Counted from the first letter of the stretch, positions 45,490 through 59,060 are shown. The stretch is 64,000 nucleotides of DNA from Rhodeus uyekii (GCA_037043235.1 JAWRVZ010000025.1:4750001-4814000), one strand, 5' to 3'. Notes: generated by a model from the sequence alone, not told the origin. Translations and numbers: made by a program.

Positions 45490-48110
45490 ACTGTGACGCA
45501 TACAAACTCTGTATTTGTCCAACCAAATTAGTTTAGCATGGAACTTTTTGCTCTCTTTGAGGAAATACCTGAGTAAGATGGCAGAAGGTGTTTCATAAAA
45601 AATACCCTTGATTAGAGAAGAGGAATTCTTCTATTATCAGAGAAAACACAGATTCAAAGGATATGACCTTTTATATTTAATGTACAATAATGTAATGCAA
45701 AATGCATTACTTTCCAGTTAACTCTACTTTTTGTATTATAGCCTTACCTTGAAATTCTTAATTAAGAGACATTTCTGGCAAGTGTAATGTCTTTTGACCA
45801 TGTAGCTCAGCTTGTGTTTCCCCAGCATGTTTGCCTACATAAAGCACACAGCACAAACTGCCTGCTCTTGTTTACGTGTTTTCATGTTATTCCTTTATTA
45901 TCCACTTGATGGCAGTGTTTTATTCTTATCAATGCGTTTGTAACTTTTATACCGCATTATGAACAGGTTATACTTCTGCCTCATGAGTGCATTTAAGAAA
46001 CGTATTGTGTTTCAATATCCGTATATTACTAAATAAATAATAGATTACAAGGCTTGGCTATGTGTTCTTTAGATTACATTACATGTTGTGAGTGAATAAA
46101 CCCACCTCAAGAGCTTTCCTAGCCTTTCTATCCCCAGTACCGCACAAGCCCTCCAGAAAAAAAGTGTTTCCATATTTGACACTGCAGCAATCCAGAGTCA
46201 TTCACGAGCTAGCGATTAAGATTCTCCGTTGACAAACGATACATTTTTGTTTCCTACTTGGATCAAGCTCATTCAGTGTCTTTTCGTTTTCTGCCATAAA
46301 GAAACCCGTTATAATCTCAGAGTGCCGCTGCAAACGGTTCAGTGCCTGAGTGAACTGTCCGAATGAATGGAAATCAAATAATGACACATCATGTTGAAAT
46401 ATTATTTTTATTTAAACATATAAACGATTCACAGGTCTGTGTACTATAATCTCTCTATTGCCATACAAAAATGTGTCTGTAATATTGCATCGGGTGAACA
46501 AAGTAGCCTATTTGAACGCATGCGCATAAAACGACGATAGAAGGAATGTTTTTTTTACATTGGCTGCGTCCGAAATCACATACTCTCACAAGTAGGTACG
46601 GGTTTCCAATAAGTAATAACTGTTATGTTACTATTATCATGTGACCCACTCAGTTGTGTTGCTCCACTGCCATTCATAAATCATCTCCCGTGGCCTCATA
46701 GGAAACTAAAGTGCCCATCTTGTACACACCTCAGAATCTCGATGGAAGAACTACCGGTAGGTCATCTGGGTACAGTTGCCTTCTCTTATATGAGTGCTGT
46801 GAATTCAAACATAGGCTACTTCTTTTGTCAAAAAATATTTTTCAATGATAGTAGGGAAGTATGGGATTTTGGATGAAGCCGGTGAGTTTCACTAGTGACA
46901 GGTGAACTGTCATGGTGGAGCAACAGGTTAAAAAGAGCTATGTACGTTTATTGCAAGTTACCTAAGAAAATACATCCAACATACATTCAAAATATTGGTT
47001 TAATGACATGTGTCTAAATGATTACTGCTTTTTATTCACGTACTTGCATATATTTTTCAACCCATATAACATAAGGAATGTCTTCAGTCTTTAAAATTGC
47101 TTAAAACCAGAAATGACTTAAACCACATATTTATTTTTCTCAGAAATGGCCTTATCTGTGACGCCGTGGTCTGTTTCCGTTACACCCAGCTAAATTAATT
47201 TCTTCTCCATTATCCCTAATTATATGTTCCAAAACAGCAGAGTTCTGTCTTGGATCACGGACCCAGAGAGCCTGTCTCTCATTTCGTGCCCCTCTGATTT
47301 AGTCTGGTTTTCATGATGTCCTTTTAAGGCAGGTCTGTTTGTCACGACTGTGGGTGTCTGGTCCTCATGGGAGCTGCTCACGCCGACTTCAGTTATGGAG
47401 TGTCTTTCCATAACACATCATCCACCCACTCCGGTCATATGTTTACAGGCATGGTCCTCTTGAAGGTGCACTTTACAGCACTTCCCAACCACCTGGTCCT
47501 TTTGTAGTTGCTTCATTACTTGTCATTTAGCATAGGCGTTGACTATCACCCTTCTTGACAGTATTAATATTTCATAAGTATTATGGGATCAGATAAACCA
47601 CAGGACGCTTCTAGCATCTTTCCCATTTTGTTAGGCATTTAACGAATGTCTTTGTCCAGACACACTTAAGATTGAACTCCAATGAGTTCACCTGACTATA
47701 GTTTGTTCAAAGATCCTTTGGTCTGGACTGACCTTATATAATCTTTCATTTTCTTGCTGATTCATTCAATCCACCCACACTATATTTAAAACAAGAAACC
47801 CAGGTCACGTCTAATGCCTAAGGAAAAACACAACATTTGTAGTTTGTTTTATTGTTATTATGATTATTATTATTATACCCCCAAAATAAGTTCACACCTT
47901 TGATTTGGCTTTTTCCACTTTCTGCTTATCTGTTACTCCCACCATCTGTCCTTTCGCACAAGAGGCAGTTGAAAATACTGTGTAAAAAATCTTAGTGTGA
48001 AAAGCTGTGACTGGACTCATGTGACTCATGAGTCATGTACTCAGTGGTGTTTAGATAAAATATAACACAAAATAGCCTACTGTATGTCAAGTTATATTAA
48101 CCTTCACGCT
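45490..48110. other. Intergenic, no gene recognised
   Basis: AT-rich non-coding sequence. A hAT-like end 'tggctgcgtccgaaat' is at about 46560. A CTCF-like core (cacttgatggcagtg) is at 45903-45917. Minus-strand frames at 46202-46387 and 47220-47411 match no family I know. Confidence 0.5.
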
Positions 48111-48117
48111 TTGCTTT

Positions 48118-48270
48118 CCTGTAGCTCAATCAGTAGAGCATTGGTGTTTACAAAACCAAGGTCATGGGTTTGATCCCAGGGAAAGCAAGAACCGATTCAA
48201 TGTGTTCCTTGAATGCAATGTATGTCGCTTTGGATAAAACGTCTGCCAAATGCATAAATGTAAATGTTTT
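48118..48270 (+). mobile_element. tRNA-derived SINE
   Basis: The head has a pol III A box (TAGCTCAATCAGTAGAG) and B box (GGTTTGATCCC) about 40 bases apart. The body ends in 'cgctttggataaaacgtctg' and 'ccaaatgcataaatgtaaat', the usual tail of fish SINEs. The head is mutated in the acceptor stem, so it is not a tRNA gene. Confidence 0.75.
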
Positions 48271-49700
48271 TGGGTGCATGTGAATGTTCACAGTTTCTGT
48301 GCTATGTGAGATATAACTTTAAGAGCCTCATGCCTTAATAAGACATAAACAATTCTTGAAATACTTCAAAATGACAACTAACCCATCTGTCGTAATGCAA
48401 ATTTTCTTACATTTTCATGCTAAAATGTGACTGATATTATATGCCAAAAACCACAGCTGCCTAGGGTCAGTATAGATGATGAAAGAGACAGCACATGTTG
48501 GCAGTGTATTTAATGACATATTCACAATCATCCACTGCATCAGTTTTTGAAAGAGGAAAAAGTGTCAAAACTATTTTGGCCTGTTTGACGAGTGTAGATA
48601 TTAATCAGGGATGGCTCTGGATGGGATTTGATAGGATTAAACGTGTGCGTCACCAAATCAATTCCTCCCCTTTGTGAATAACCTTGACTAAAAATTGTTA
48701 ACACAATTACTTTTGATCACCAAATGCATGTTGGATTCTGCAAAGCCTGATTATGTGACTTGCACTGACAGTTCTGTCTCTATATTTCTCGATGTTTGAT
48801 TTAAGGTCAGATTGGGACATTAGTTTCCAAGTGTTTCAAGCCCTTTGAGTGGTAAGGTGGTTGTATTTCTTTCTTAAAGATATACACATGAAGCTACCTT
48901 TCTGCTACCTTTTGCCCTCACTTCCTTTTCTTTTATTCAAATTATTGTTATTCAAATTAATTGTTGAGGTGAAATATGTCAGTCATTCTAGCCCTATGGG
49001 TGATCAACAAAAGCTTTCATCTGAGGGTATCTGTCCTGCTCCCGTAGTGTTTCTATATCCCACCCATGGTGTTTGTGTGGTTTGTCCTGTGAGACACCCC
49101 GAGAAATGTCAGATAGAAGCCACAGACAGATTATCCTCAGGAAATTCAGTTACCGGTAATCCACAAAAGATAAGGAGAGGCCAATTAAGGTGAACTAATT
49201 CTTTCACAGTAAAAATGTATGGAACATATACCATAATTTAAAATGGGACTTAAAGTACAAATCATTTTAATCTTTGAGATTAAAAAGAATTTAATCTTTG
49301 AAGAGGATGAACAGAATGATGGTGCAGGTGTAATCACTGTACTGTTCACAGTGATTTCATACATATTATCACCCCATCTAGAGTCACCCCGACACACTAT
49401 ACATGCCTTATAGGAGTAAATAAAGTAAGATGGAAACTCTCAGAAGATACATGACAGTTCAATAAACAGTACAAAATAATCTCTTATGCTCACCAAGGCT
49501 TCATTTATTTAATTGTAAAATAGTAACATTGTTATACTGTTTTAATTTTGATTATTTTAATATGTAATTAATTCCTGTGATGAAAAAGCTGAATTTTAAC
49601 CAACCATTACTCTGGTCTTGAGAATATATGATCCCAGGTCCCCAGGATAGGTTTTTGAAAGCACTGCAATAGATACATTTTACTGCCCCTAGTGGTTACA
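48270..49700. other. Intergenic, no gene recognised
   Basis: Non-coding, apart from a reversed piece of the high-copy repeat at about 49480-49640. An open frame of 114 codons at 48849 has no recognisable domain. Confidence 0.5.
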
Positions 49701-49708
49701 CTTTACCC

Positions 49709-49853
49709 TTTTAAATAAACAACAATGAGCCAAAACATTATGACCATGTCCCTAACATGCTGTTGGTCCTCTGCGTGCTGCTGACCCGCTAAGGCATGGA
49801 ATCCACTAGACCTCTGAAGGTGTGGTGATAGAGACGATTCCGAAATCCATTGC

Positions 49854-49908
<55 letters not shown>

Positions 49909-50870
49909 TTTCTTTTTCTTATTTGTACCTATATTCTTTTCTTTGTCTTATTTGTTCATATGTTCTTTTCCTTATTTGAATGATTTGTAAAGAGTGATTT
50001 ATAATCAAGTTAGGAATTTTTATTAGTTAAAGCCTTTCTTTGCTTTTCTGTAGTTTTCCATAGAGTAAGGAAGAATATTGTCTGCACTTCTCAGCAGATA
50101 GAACATGTTATCAGAATGTTTTGAGAAGTCTTTCTGTTTGTAGTTGGAGAAGCTGTGTATCTGTGTCTGTGCGTTAATATGGTCTGTTTTGGTGAGGTGA
50201 TTAACTGGCACCATAAGGAGATGGAATGATTTGTTGTTCTCGACAAGCCACGTGGAAGGTCACTAACCCGTCAACCCTGTGATCATGAAGACATGCTTCA
50301 GACTGTCTGCTCTTGTGTGGAAAATTACTAGTTTATCTTTTCTTTCTTTCTTTCTTTGCCAATCAGAATCATTTAACCGTCATCATTGACATAGTTAGTA
50401 GCCTCTGTTAGAGTATAACTGCTGTAACAATGTTATTGAAAGTGAGGCGGCCTACGAACTCCTTGTGAGACCTGAAGCTGGTTTCTGTTGATGAAACTGC
50501 AAACTAAACGTCACCAAAATTTCTTCTATTGACTGCACTTCTGACTCCTGGTCTTCATTCAACATATCTGGTCCTCGGGTCTTAACTGTAATTCCCCTAA
50601 ATTGGTATCAGACACCAAGATATTAGCAACAGATCTTTCAAGTCCTGTAGGCTGCGAAATGGAGTCTCTATGGATTGAACATGTTGGTCCAGGACATCTC
50701 ACAGATGCTCTATTGAATTTAGATCTGGGGAATTTGTCAATTCCTGGGCATGTGTCAAATTATGACGCACACGTGTGCATTGTAGGCCCTTTCAATGTCG
50801 TACAGGTTTATCATAGGCACTCATATACTGTAGACTGCGATGCATTGTGTGTTGTGACATTCCTCCCATA
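49709..50870 (+). mobile_element. Split DNA-transposon remnant around a (TA)n tract
   Basis: 49709-49850 ('gagccaaaacattatgacca', 'ctgctgacccgctaaggcat') and 50600-50730 ('ggtatcagacaccaagatat', 'ggacatctcacagatgctct') are parts of one common fish repeat. The middle holds (TA)n at 49857-49906 and about 690 bases of other sequence, so the element has been split or rearranged. Confidence 0.5.
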
Positions 50871-50893
50871 ATCATCATTTAAAATTTGTGACT

Positions 50894-51155
50894 TGTGCAC
50901 TTGTGCAGACATTTGGTTACTCTCACACTGTGAGTCTACAGCTGCTATCTTCAAGTACTTTAAAAGGAATTACTTTTTTGTTGACTCTGACAGATTTAAG
51001 TTAGGGTTAAATCTGGCCAAAATGATTAAATAAATATAAACTAAATAATTATAAAATAATCATAAGTTAAGTCTAAATAAGAGAACTAGAAACTGGCTAG
51101 AAACTGCTTTGGTAATGTGTTATTGTTCATATAAATATAAAAATATGTGCATAAG
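50894..51155 (+). repeat. Direct repeat, copy A
   Basis: About 262 bases beginning 'tgtgcacttgtgcagacatt'. It recurs in the same orientation at 52826-53089 with high identity. No open frame. Confidence 0.85.
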
Positions 51156-52825
51156 ACTTGCGCCACAGTAGATATGTTGACTCGCGCAACATGGAATAGC
51201 CTTTGTTGCCCTCCTACATCAATGAGCCTTGAGTGCCCAACACCCTATACCCGATTTTTGGTTTCTCCCTCCTCTGACCACTGTTGGTAAATTCTCACCA
51301 CTGCTGACCAGAAGCAACCCGCAAGCCTTGCCATTTGAGAGATTCTCTAACCCAGTTACAGTCTGGCCCTTATCAAAGTCACTCAGATCTTTATTGCTGC
51401 CCATTTGTTCTGCATCAAACATTGATTATGAGAACGGATTGGTTGTTATTATCTTATCTAACCAGACCTTAATATGTGGCCTTTAGAAGATGATCAACAA
51501 TAGTCGTTTCACCTGTGACTGTTCATAATCTTTTGGCTCATCAGTGTCTGCGTTTAAGTCCAACTTTTTATCCCCTTCCCTTGCTAACTTCCTTCCATCT
51601 CGTTTACTTGGATGTACTGTATGTCAACGTATATATAGCAAAAGTACCCACTACCGGTGCAACCATTGCAATGTGTTTAAGGCCTGTATGTGCTTGGGCT
51701 GTTGAAGAAAATATAAAAAAAATTACAAAAACAAAAATGATAACAATAAACCTATAATAAACTAGGGCTAAAATAGTCAGCTTAATGTAGCTACAAGTAT
51801 TGTGCGATTAAATATCAAAGTAACTCAAATTTCATACAGTAGAGTTGTGTGGGGAAAGGGTAAATTAAGCATGATCTGCTGTGACTTTGAAAGTCAATTC
51901 TTTTACTTTACTGAAAGGTTAGATTTATGCTAATACTTTCAATGAAGGATCAAAAGAATAAACAATGCATATTTATTTCTACAGCCATGTATTTAGAAAG
52001 ACCATTTGCTCTTTACCTTTTATAAATAGTGGTACATTTCCTCCACTTATATTTTTTGATAGACTGTCAAAATCCACCATTCATTTTTTTAAGAAATAAT
52101 TTTCTTTTAAATATTCCATTAATGGGGTCAGGGTACAGGCCACATGGCCATCTTTATAAATGTAAGCAATGTCCAGTTCCTTGCGTTTTAAATAGGGCCA
52201 AGAAGTAAAATAAAAATAAATAGTGAGGTACCATTTTAAGTTGATATATCTATTGCGTAAACATTCTTTGCTCAAATAAAGCTAATGGGAATCTACTGAG
52301 GGGCAGAGCTGTTTGCTTGGCTGACTGGAATGCTGAGGCTTAATGTGAGGAAGAAGTCCCTATGGAGAACTGTTGGCTGGAGTGAGGGATACTTCAGGTC
52401 ACTTTAAAACCAGCAGCAACTATTTTCAATACCATTAGAATGGACTATCTAACTTCAAGAATTTGTATTGTTGCTAGATATTTGTTTATTGGACTAGTTT
52501 GAGGGCAAATAGTTGAAAGAGTATGATGTTAAGGTCTGTGTAATTAAGCAAACAAGTCCCTGTAGACAAATCTCCACTGATTAAATGCATCATGTCCCTA
52601 ATGCACTATATGCACTTGATCCATTCATTTACTGTAACAAACATGAATTCCCCGTTTACAATATGACGTCTTGGTGTGAACTTATTTGCATTAAAATGTT
52701 AATTTGTACACTAATCATATCTAATTATCTGAGGCTCTTCTGTAGGTTTTGGTTTACATTTCATGCATTCTCAGAGAGACTAATAATTCAGAGATGGGTA
52801 TGAGCTACTGGTCACTTTTGAGCAT
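51156..52825. other. Spacer between direct repeats, no gene recognised
   Basis: About 1.7 kb of AT-rich sequence. Short frames on both strands match nothing I know. No transposon ends were seen. Confidence 0.4.
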
Positions 52826-53089
52826 TGTGCACTTGTGCAGACATCTGGTTACTCTCACACTGTGAGTCTGCTGCTATCTTCAAGTGCTTTAAAAGGAATG
52901 ACTTTTTTGTTGACTCTGACAGATTTCAAAGTTTGGGTTAAATCTGGCCAAAATGATTAAATAAATATAAACTAAATAATTATAAGATAAATATAAGTTA
53001 CCGGTAAGTCTAAATAAGAGAAATATAAACTGCTTTGGTAATGTGTTATTTGCCTAACTGTTCATATAAATATAAAAATATGGGTATAA
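52826..53089 (+). repeat. Direct repeat, copy B
   Basis: Second copy of 50894-51155. It differs by point changes and small insertions (extra 'taccgg' near 53000, 'tgcctaac' near 53051). Confidence 0.85.
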
Positions 53090-55043
53090 AACATGGACCA
53101 AAAAGTGATTTATACAACTAGTACTACATTGAAATTAAATTAATGTATTTTATTCACAGTCATTAAACAACAATATTCACTGAATTTCTAAACTAAAGAA
53201 ATGATTTTATTGTGTTAATAAATAATAAAATGGACAAATATGTGCCAGATTAAAACAAGGGCCTTATAACCACTCCTCTTAAAAAAATTGCTTTACAATT
53301 AAACAGTGTTACTAATATATAAATGTTATCTGGTTTTTAAGCACAATCATTTTGTGTATAAGATAATAAATTACCTTATAGTTCATAAGGTGGTCACATT
53401 ATGTTCTGGTTTAATAACTCAGTACATTGAATGGAAAATATTTGTTTTATTCATACATCATATTTTGCTTATTATATATCTTGTTTAACCCATAATGATT
53501 TATAAAATACACTTTTAAACATGGGTGAGTTTGCACAGTGTATTCTTCCTACTAGCCAGGTATTTTGCGTTCAGATATATATTCCATTCCTGAGCATTCC
53601 TGTACTCTATTGGTAAACGTGTTTTAACTTTAAACGATGTTTAACTTGCTCACAATTACTACACAATGAAATAAAGGCTACTGAAGGATACATATTCAAT
53701 GTAGGTGATGTGAATGGCTAATTTTCCTGTTGCTCCATTGAACATCATGTTGTTACAAAGGAACCATAATCCTCTCACTCTTTGTATGTAAAGGCTATTA
53801 TTATCATTTATCATCCGCTATACGACAGTTAGTTCTTGTTCTCAAATTTGATTGGCCAAGCAGTGTTCCAAGACTTCATATTTAGTATAACAGCACTGTG
53901 ATGTTTAACTTAATTTGTTTATATTTGGAAAATCTTAAGTTAATGTGGAGCAGCGCTAGCCTAGGAAATGTCTGTCGCTTCTCTCCGCTCTAGACTGGAA
54001 TTTATTCTTTGTTGCTTCATGACATGCAAAGACATGACTTATCTTGAAACTATTTTCAATGGAAAGAAATATAAAAACTAACTAGCTAATTTTGTCTAAA
54101 ATGTAAGTTACTGGATATTAATGTGCATGTTTATAGAACTCTTGTATAGAAGCAATGTAATCCTTTTGTTGTTTTGAATATCAGCATGGGTGTTATTACG
54201 TGAAAACAAATTATAGAGTGCAGCAGTGCCTGGCCACTTTTTAAGCGGCCTTGGCTCTGGGTCCATGTTCCCCACAGGATTTTAAAAAACGTTGTTAAAG
54301 AGTTAAATCCAAACCAGGTACGAGATGAATGACAACATTATGGTACACACTTTCAAACTAAAAATAATTTGAAAATCAGACAGAAAAATCAGGGTACAAG
54401 ACAGTACTTAATGGATTTTACGAGGGAAAGAACTACAATCTCATGAAGCAATGCAAATGACACCAAGTGATGGAGAATATAGGCCTAATTACGGTAATTT
54501 ACACATAGTTTAGCAGTTTTAGAATGCAAGAACTTACTCTACACATCATTCACACTCTTTTACCGCAACTTGCTCATCACAATTCTCAGATTAGTGGGGA
54601 TTTCTTTCCAGAATCTACACAATCTAGCTTTTTCAGCAGGATTTCCTCTGTTAAACACGATTATTAATAAAATAAATATATATAATATGCAATCTGAAAG
54701 AACGCAGGCTGGAAGCTTCAATAAAAGCACATGCCATTAATTAACATCCTCGTAGCTCACAGTATGTCTGTCTTTAAATTATGTTAAGTTACCATTCAAA
54801 ATGAATTCCCCTTTGGAGCAAATAAATGAAACTTTTTACGTGAGCCTGACTGTTGCACTCAATAATGTAACAACCTTTATAAGAGCTTTCCGAAGCAGGT
54901 CAATCAACACAGTTTCTGTCCTTGAAAAAACAAACAAATGAATAGAAACTGTATGACGTTCACATTCACAGTTCTTATTTCTCTCTTTGCACAGTCATCG
55001 CCGTTAAAGTCATATAATTACATGCCACACAAATAATCTAGTG
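53090..55043 (-). other. Intergenic and probable inafm2 3'UTR
   Basis: No coding frame of note. A minus-strand AATAAA (TTTATT near 54001) is a possible end for the inafm2 transcript, giving about 1 kb of 3'UTR. Confidence 0.35.
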
Positions 55044-55862
55044 TCACACTCCAATTGCTGCATTCTCTGTGTCCTTGGTAACCAGCTCCTCTTGCAACTG
55101 TGACGAACCCTCCGTTAATTCTAGACCATGTTCTGTCAAAGACGAGACGTCGGGTCTTGCACTGTTGCTTGTCCAAGATGCTTGATCAGTTGTGGGAGAG
55201 GCTGAATCCCAAATGTTTAGCTGATTCTCAGTGGCGCCAAACCCAGAACTGCCGTAGACGTTTTGTTTAGCAGAAGATGTGGCACCATGCGCCAAACGAG
55301 GTTCACTTGATGCATCTGCAACTAGAAGACTAGTTTTCGACACATGGCTAACTTCTGTTGTACTGAAAAGTCCTGGTTTTTCGTGAATGGGTACAGAGTC
55401 AAATGTTCCTATTTGGTCAGTTTTCTTTGTTTTTGTAGTGGGGATGTTTGAAAGGCCTTCATGACCTTTGTTGCTAACCCAGTGCAGTTGTCCCTGTGGA
55501 GAAGTGGAGCGGGCGTAGGTGGGAGTCTGTGTTGATCTCAAGCTCAACGGTGGTGTATTATTCATCTTGTTAATTGTTGGTGCATCACTTGTAGTGATAG
55601 TACTTGTGTTTAAGGGCATGACTGTGCCCGTCCCCAACACATCTGACCGTCCAGACACAGAGGCAGACGTCGGTTTCCATATCAAACTGTAATATATTGC
55701 CAGTATTATAGCAGCCAAAGACACTGACAAAACATATGCGAATACAGTAGCCAGTCTCACCCACTTTTTATTGGTTTTAGCAGCCATTTTAGCTTTTTTA
55801 TCTCCCGTGTATGTAGCCGGTTTGCCCCGTTCCATGTTTGGCATAAAGTCCCGTTCCCTCAT
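55044..55862 (-). CDS. inafm2: InaF-motif-containing membrane protein 2
   Basis: An intronless frame of 272 residues. Residues 11-62 (ERGKPATYTGDKKAKMAAKT, then KKWVRLATVFAYVLSVSLAA) carry the InaF motif. Apart from a few positions they match vertebrate INAFM2. One membrane segment lies at about 38-62, preceded by a very basic stretch, so the N-terminus should be cytosolic. The remaining 210 residues are Ser/Thr-rich, without cysteine pairs or known domains, and much longer than in human INAFM2 (about 153 residues in all). The family is related to fly InaF, which supports TRP channels in photoreceptors; a vertebrate role is not established. INAFM1 is the alternative, but the N-terminus fits INAFM2 better. 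Confidence 0.85.
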   Translation of the reverse strand: MRERDFMPNMERGKPATYTGDKKAKMAAKTNKKWVRLATVFAYVLSVSLAAIILAIYYSLIWKPTSASVSGRSDVLGTGTVMPLNTSTITTSDAPTINKMNNTPPLSLRSTQTPTYARSTSPQGQLHWVSNKGHEGLSNIPTTKTKKTDQIGTFDSVPIHEKPGLFSTTEVSHVSKTSLLVADASSEPRLAHGATSSAKQNVYGSSGFGATENQLNIWDSASPTTDQASWTSNSARPDVSSLTEHGLELTEGSSQLQEELVTKDTENAAIGV

Positions 55863-56240
55863 GTTCGCGCGGATTCTCCCTCTGTGCTCCAGTACGCCGT
55901 CCGTTTTGAACGATTGTTGTTGACGGCTAATTCAAGAGAACAGCTGACGGTTTAATACACCGCACCTGTCGATTATCCACGTCGCTGTTTTTTATTATTC
56001 ATTCATCATTGCTCCAATCTTGCAAATCCACAATAGCAATCTGTTTCCAGCATGACAGTAGCGTGTGCTCGTTATTCCACGCAGAGATGCTTCCAGAGCG
56101 CAGGCTGACCGGTAACCCTGTCTAAACCAGTGCAGAGATGGGATTCATTTGCTGAATGTCAGGAGAACTGACACACACACACACCCTCTGTGTTTATGCA
56201 GTGAGGGGACCGTGTGCTATAGGGGCTAAAATGAAGGGAG
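55863..56240 (-). promoter_or_regulatory. inafm2: Putative inafm2 promoter and leader
   Basis: Sequence upstream of the start codon is richer in G, C and CpG than its surroundings. It contains a short (CA)n at 56172-56185. No TATA box or clear start site is visible. Confidence 0.35.
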
Positions 56241-59060
56241 GTGGGTCTTACCAGTGCGCACTAAGTCCCTGCCCACAGCTGAACGTCATCCTGTCAGAAT
56301 CCCCCTGGCCGTGTTTGGGTTGCTGACAAATATCATAGACAGTATGGTTACATTTAAATGCAAACTGTATCGTATTTGGCCACAAATGCATTTGAACAGT
56401 TTTGCATTTATCAATTAGTTTAAAAATAATTATAAAATAAGTCGTTTTTTGCATGACGCTCTCTGCTTTAAAAACCTACTGTGAACCAGTAATTTATTGT
56501 CATTTAAGTAACTTTACAAATCATTTATCAGCTATGCACAAATATACATTTTTGACCAATTTCAGTTCTTTGTCGCAGGTTTTGAGTCAATGCGTAGTTG
56601 TCTATACTGTTTTAGAAATCCTGCGGCAGGACAGGTGTTTTCACAGGCTATATTTAAAAATGTATTACATATTTAATAGCTTACTTTGAAGTTTTTTATG
56701 TATATAAACTAGTCAAAGGTTTTACTCGATCGTTCAAAAGGACATACACCTTTTTGCCCATTTCGGGTTTAGAATGGTTTATGAATGTTGTTTTGTGAAA
56801 TAATGCTTTTGTTTTGTTGTACATTGAGTGCCTTTGTTTTGACATATTAGTCATGGATGCCACCAGCTGGGCAAACAGCTACACTGCAAGAAGGCTGAAA
56901 TAACTACCAACCTGAGATCATTGTACAGGACTAAATTAATGTCAGTACGTGAATAATTTAACACCATACTATTTTACACCTGTAACATTCCCCCCCCAGC
57001 TTATTAGAAGTCAATAGTTGGTTAACTGATTGGTCAAACAAGGTACAGTATTGCTGTTGGTTATTGTGATGATAAAATATATATGAATTTCTAAAGAGAG
57101 ACATTTGATGATGTTTAAAAAGAAGAGAGAGTTGATGTGTCTCATTTTGTGTACTCTTAAAACAAGCTTGTTATTTTTACTTACTGTCCGTTTGACACCT
57201 CTCAAACATTTTTTTCACACAGAAGTTTTTTTTTCTTTCAGTTACCAGACAGTTGAGCGAAAGTCTTGCCACTAAATGTCTTGACTTTTAGCAGAGTAGA
57301 ACGAGAACAGACTATTTTTTTGAGTAAGTGTTAATGAAGTATTCAGGGCTTTAACCTCTGTAATGTGGACTCGGCTGAGGGTGCTGAATATGCAACACTT
57401 GTGTTATATGCAATCCAAAAGTATACAAGTAAATCTGGATTCCTGTTGGCAACTGGACTGGCCTGTGGTTCTCTTCTCTAAATCTTTACATTTTGTACAG
57501 TTAGAAGTAACAAAATTAAAATGGCAGAAGAATTTAAAGGGAGAGTTCAACTAAAAGTGAATTTGCCATTATGAACTCATCATCGTGTTGTTCAAAACCT
57601 GATGAGTTTCTTTCTTCTGTTGAACACAAAAGAAAATATTTTAACCAGACAATTTACGGCAGCCATTGACGTCTATAATAGGAGAAGAATATTATGGAAG
57701 TCAATGGCTGGCGTCAATTGCCTGGTTAAAATATCTTCTTTTGGGTGATATCTCTTTATATACAAACTTATTTGTGGGGGGGGGAAAAAATCTCTAAAAC
57801 CTAATCTTGACTAAACATTACTTTTTGCATTTTGGACCAAAAACTCAAACATATAAGTTACATTAACTTATTTATCTATAAAATACAAAATCTCCATATT
57901 TCAAGTGTCATTGACTCAAAATTAATTAATATCTTTGATTGGTGGATATTTTCAAAAGGAGCTATAATTACTAATGTTTCCCGGTGAAACTTTGCTAGCG
58001 TATCCCGTAATTTTGTGATGGTATAACTGAGATTAAATTATTATCTATCAAATTATTATTTGTTTTATTTGTAATATTGAAACATATTATTTAATAAACT
58101 TAATCAAAGTTTAATCGGGTTTCTTTGAGAAAGTATGGGCAGCTAGTTCTGAGAGCAGTTAGTGAATTTGGGTACTATTGGATACTTGGGTACTTGAACT
58201 ATTCATTTGACCTTAAATTATGGATGATTGTTAACCCCTCCCCCTCAGTTCCATTCTCTTGCGAAATACTGCATTACAACATCTTCTGATGTTTTGGTGT
58301 TAAAATATGATTCCCAGATGACAGTGGGGATCTTATTCGAGGTCAGCGATTTTCAGCCCCCCCAACTTCTTGCTTTTGGCTTCCTCTTTTGGGATAATAC
58401 TTGAAGGCCAAGTAATGATGGACAATAAATGTTTAGGTTTCATTGTTGCAGACTTTTGTCAGATCAGTACATGCAGCATCATTGGGTTTTTTGTTGTTGT
58501 TTTCTTTATACTCCATTGTAGTTGTGACTTGTGACCCAGTTAAATAAGATAAGAACTTTATAATTTTAATTTTAAAATAATTTATAATTTCAGTTTAATT
58601 TCCATGTTTAATTAACTTAAATATGTAAGTACACTTAAAATGAACACCAAATTAAGTGAACTTAATCGTTTAAGCACATTATATAAACACTGAACTGAAC
58701 AATTTAATTACAGTCAATTTGATCATCAAGTTAAGTGAACTGAAATATTTACATTTTGGGAGATTCCATTGCTAAATTAAATTGAAGGAACCAGTGTGTT
58801 GAGTTTAGTTCAGTCAAACTATTAGGGTTTTTCAGTAGTTTAATCTTTATATATGTATAAAACATACATTGGATTACATTGCAATTAAAAACGTATCGAC
58901 TTGATAAATTTGCTATTGAACATAAATGTCTAAAATTAGTGATTCAGATTTGTTGTTTTTTTTTGGGGGGGGGGGGGATCACATGATCACTCGTGATGAA
59001 CTTATTGCACAGTTTGTGGAAGTGATGTCAAAAAGACAGTGTATGTAAGACTGAACTGAG
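56241..59060. other. Intergenic with MITE and homopolymers
   Basis: Contains a partial GGTTAGTTCACCC-type MITE at about 57538-57751, a G9 run at 57776-57784 and a T/G13 run at 58956-58977. No gene recognised. Confidence 0.5.

Noticed and set aside
48118..48195. A functional tRNA gene
   Set aside because: Pol III boxes are present, but the acceptor stem does not pair and a SINE body with its usual tail follows.
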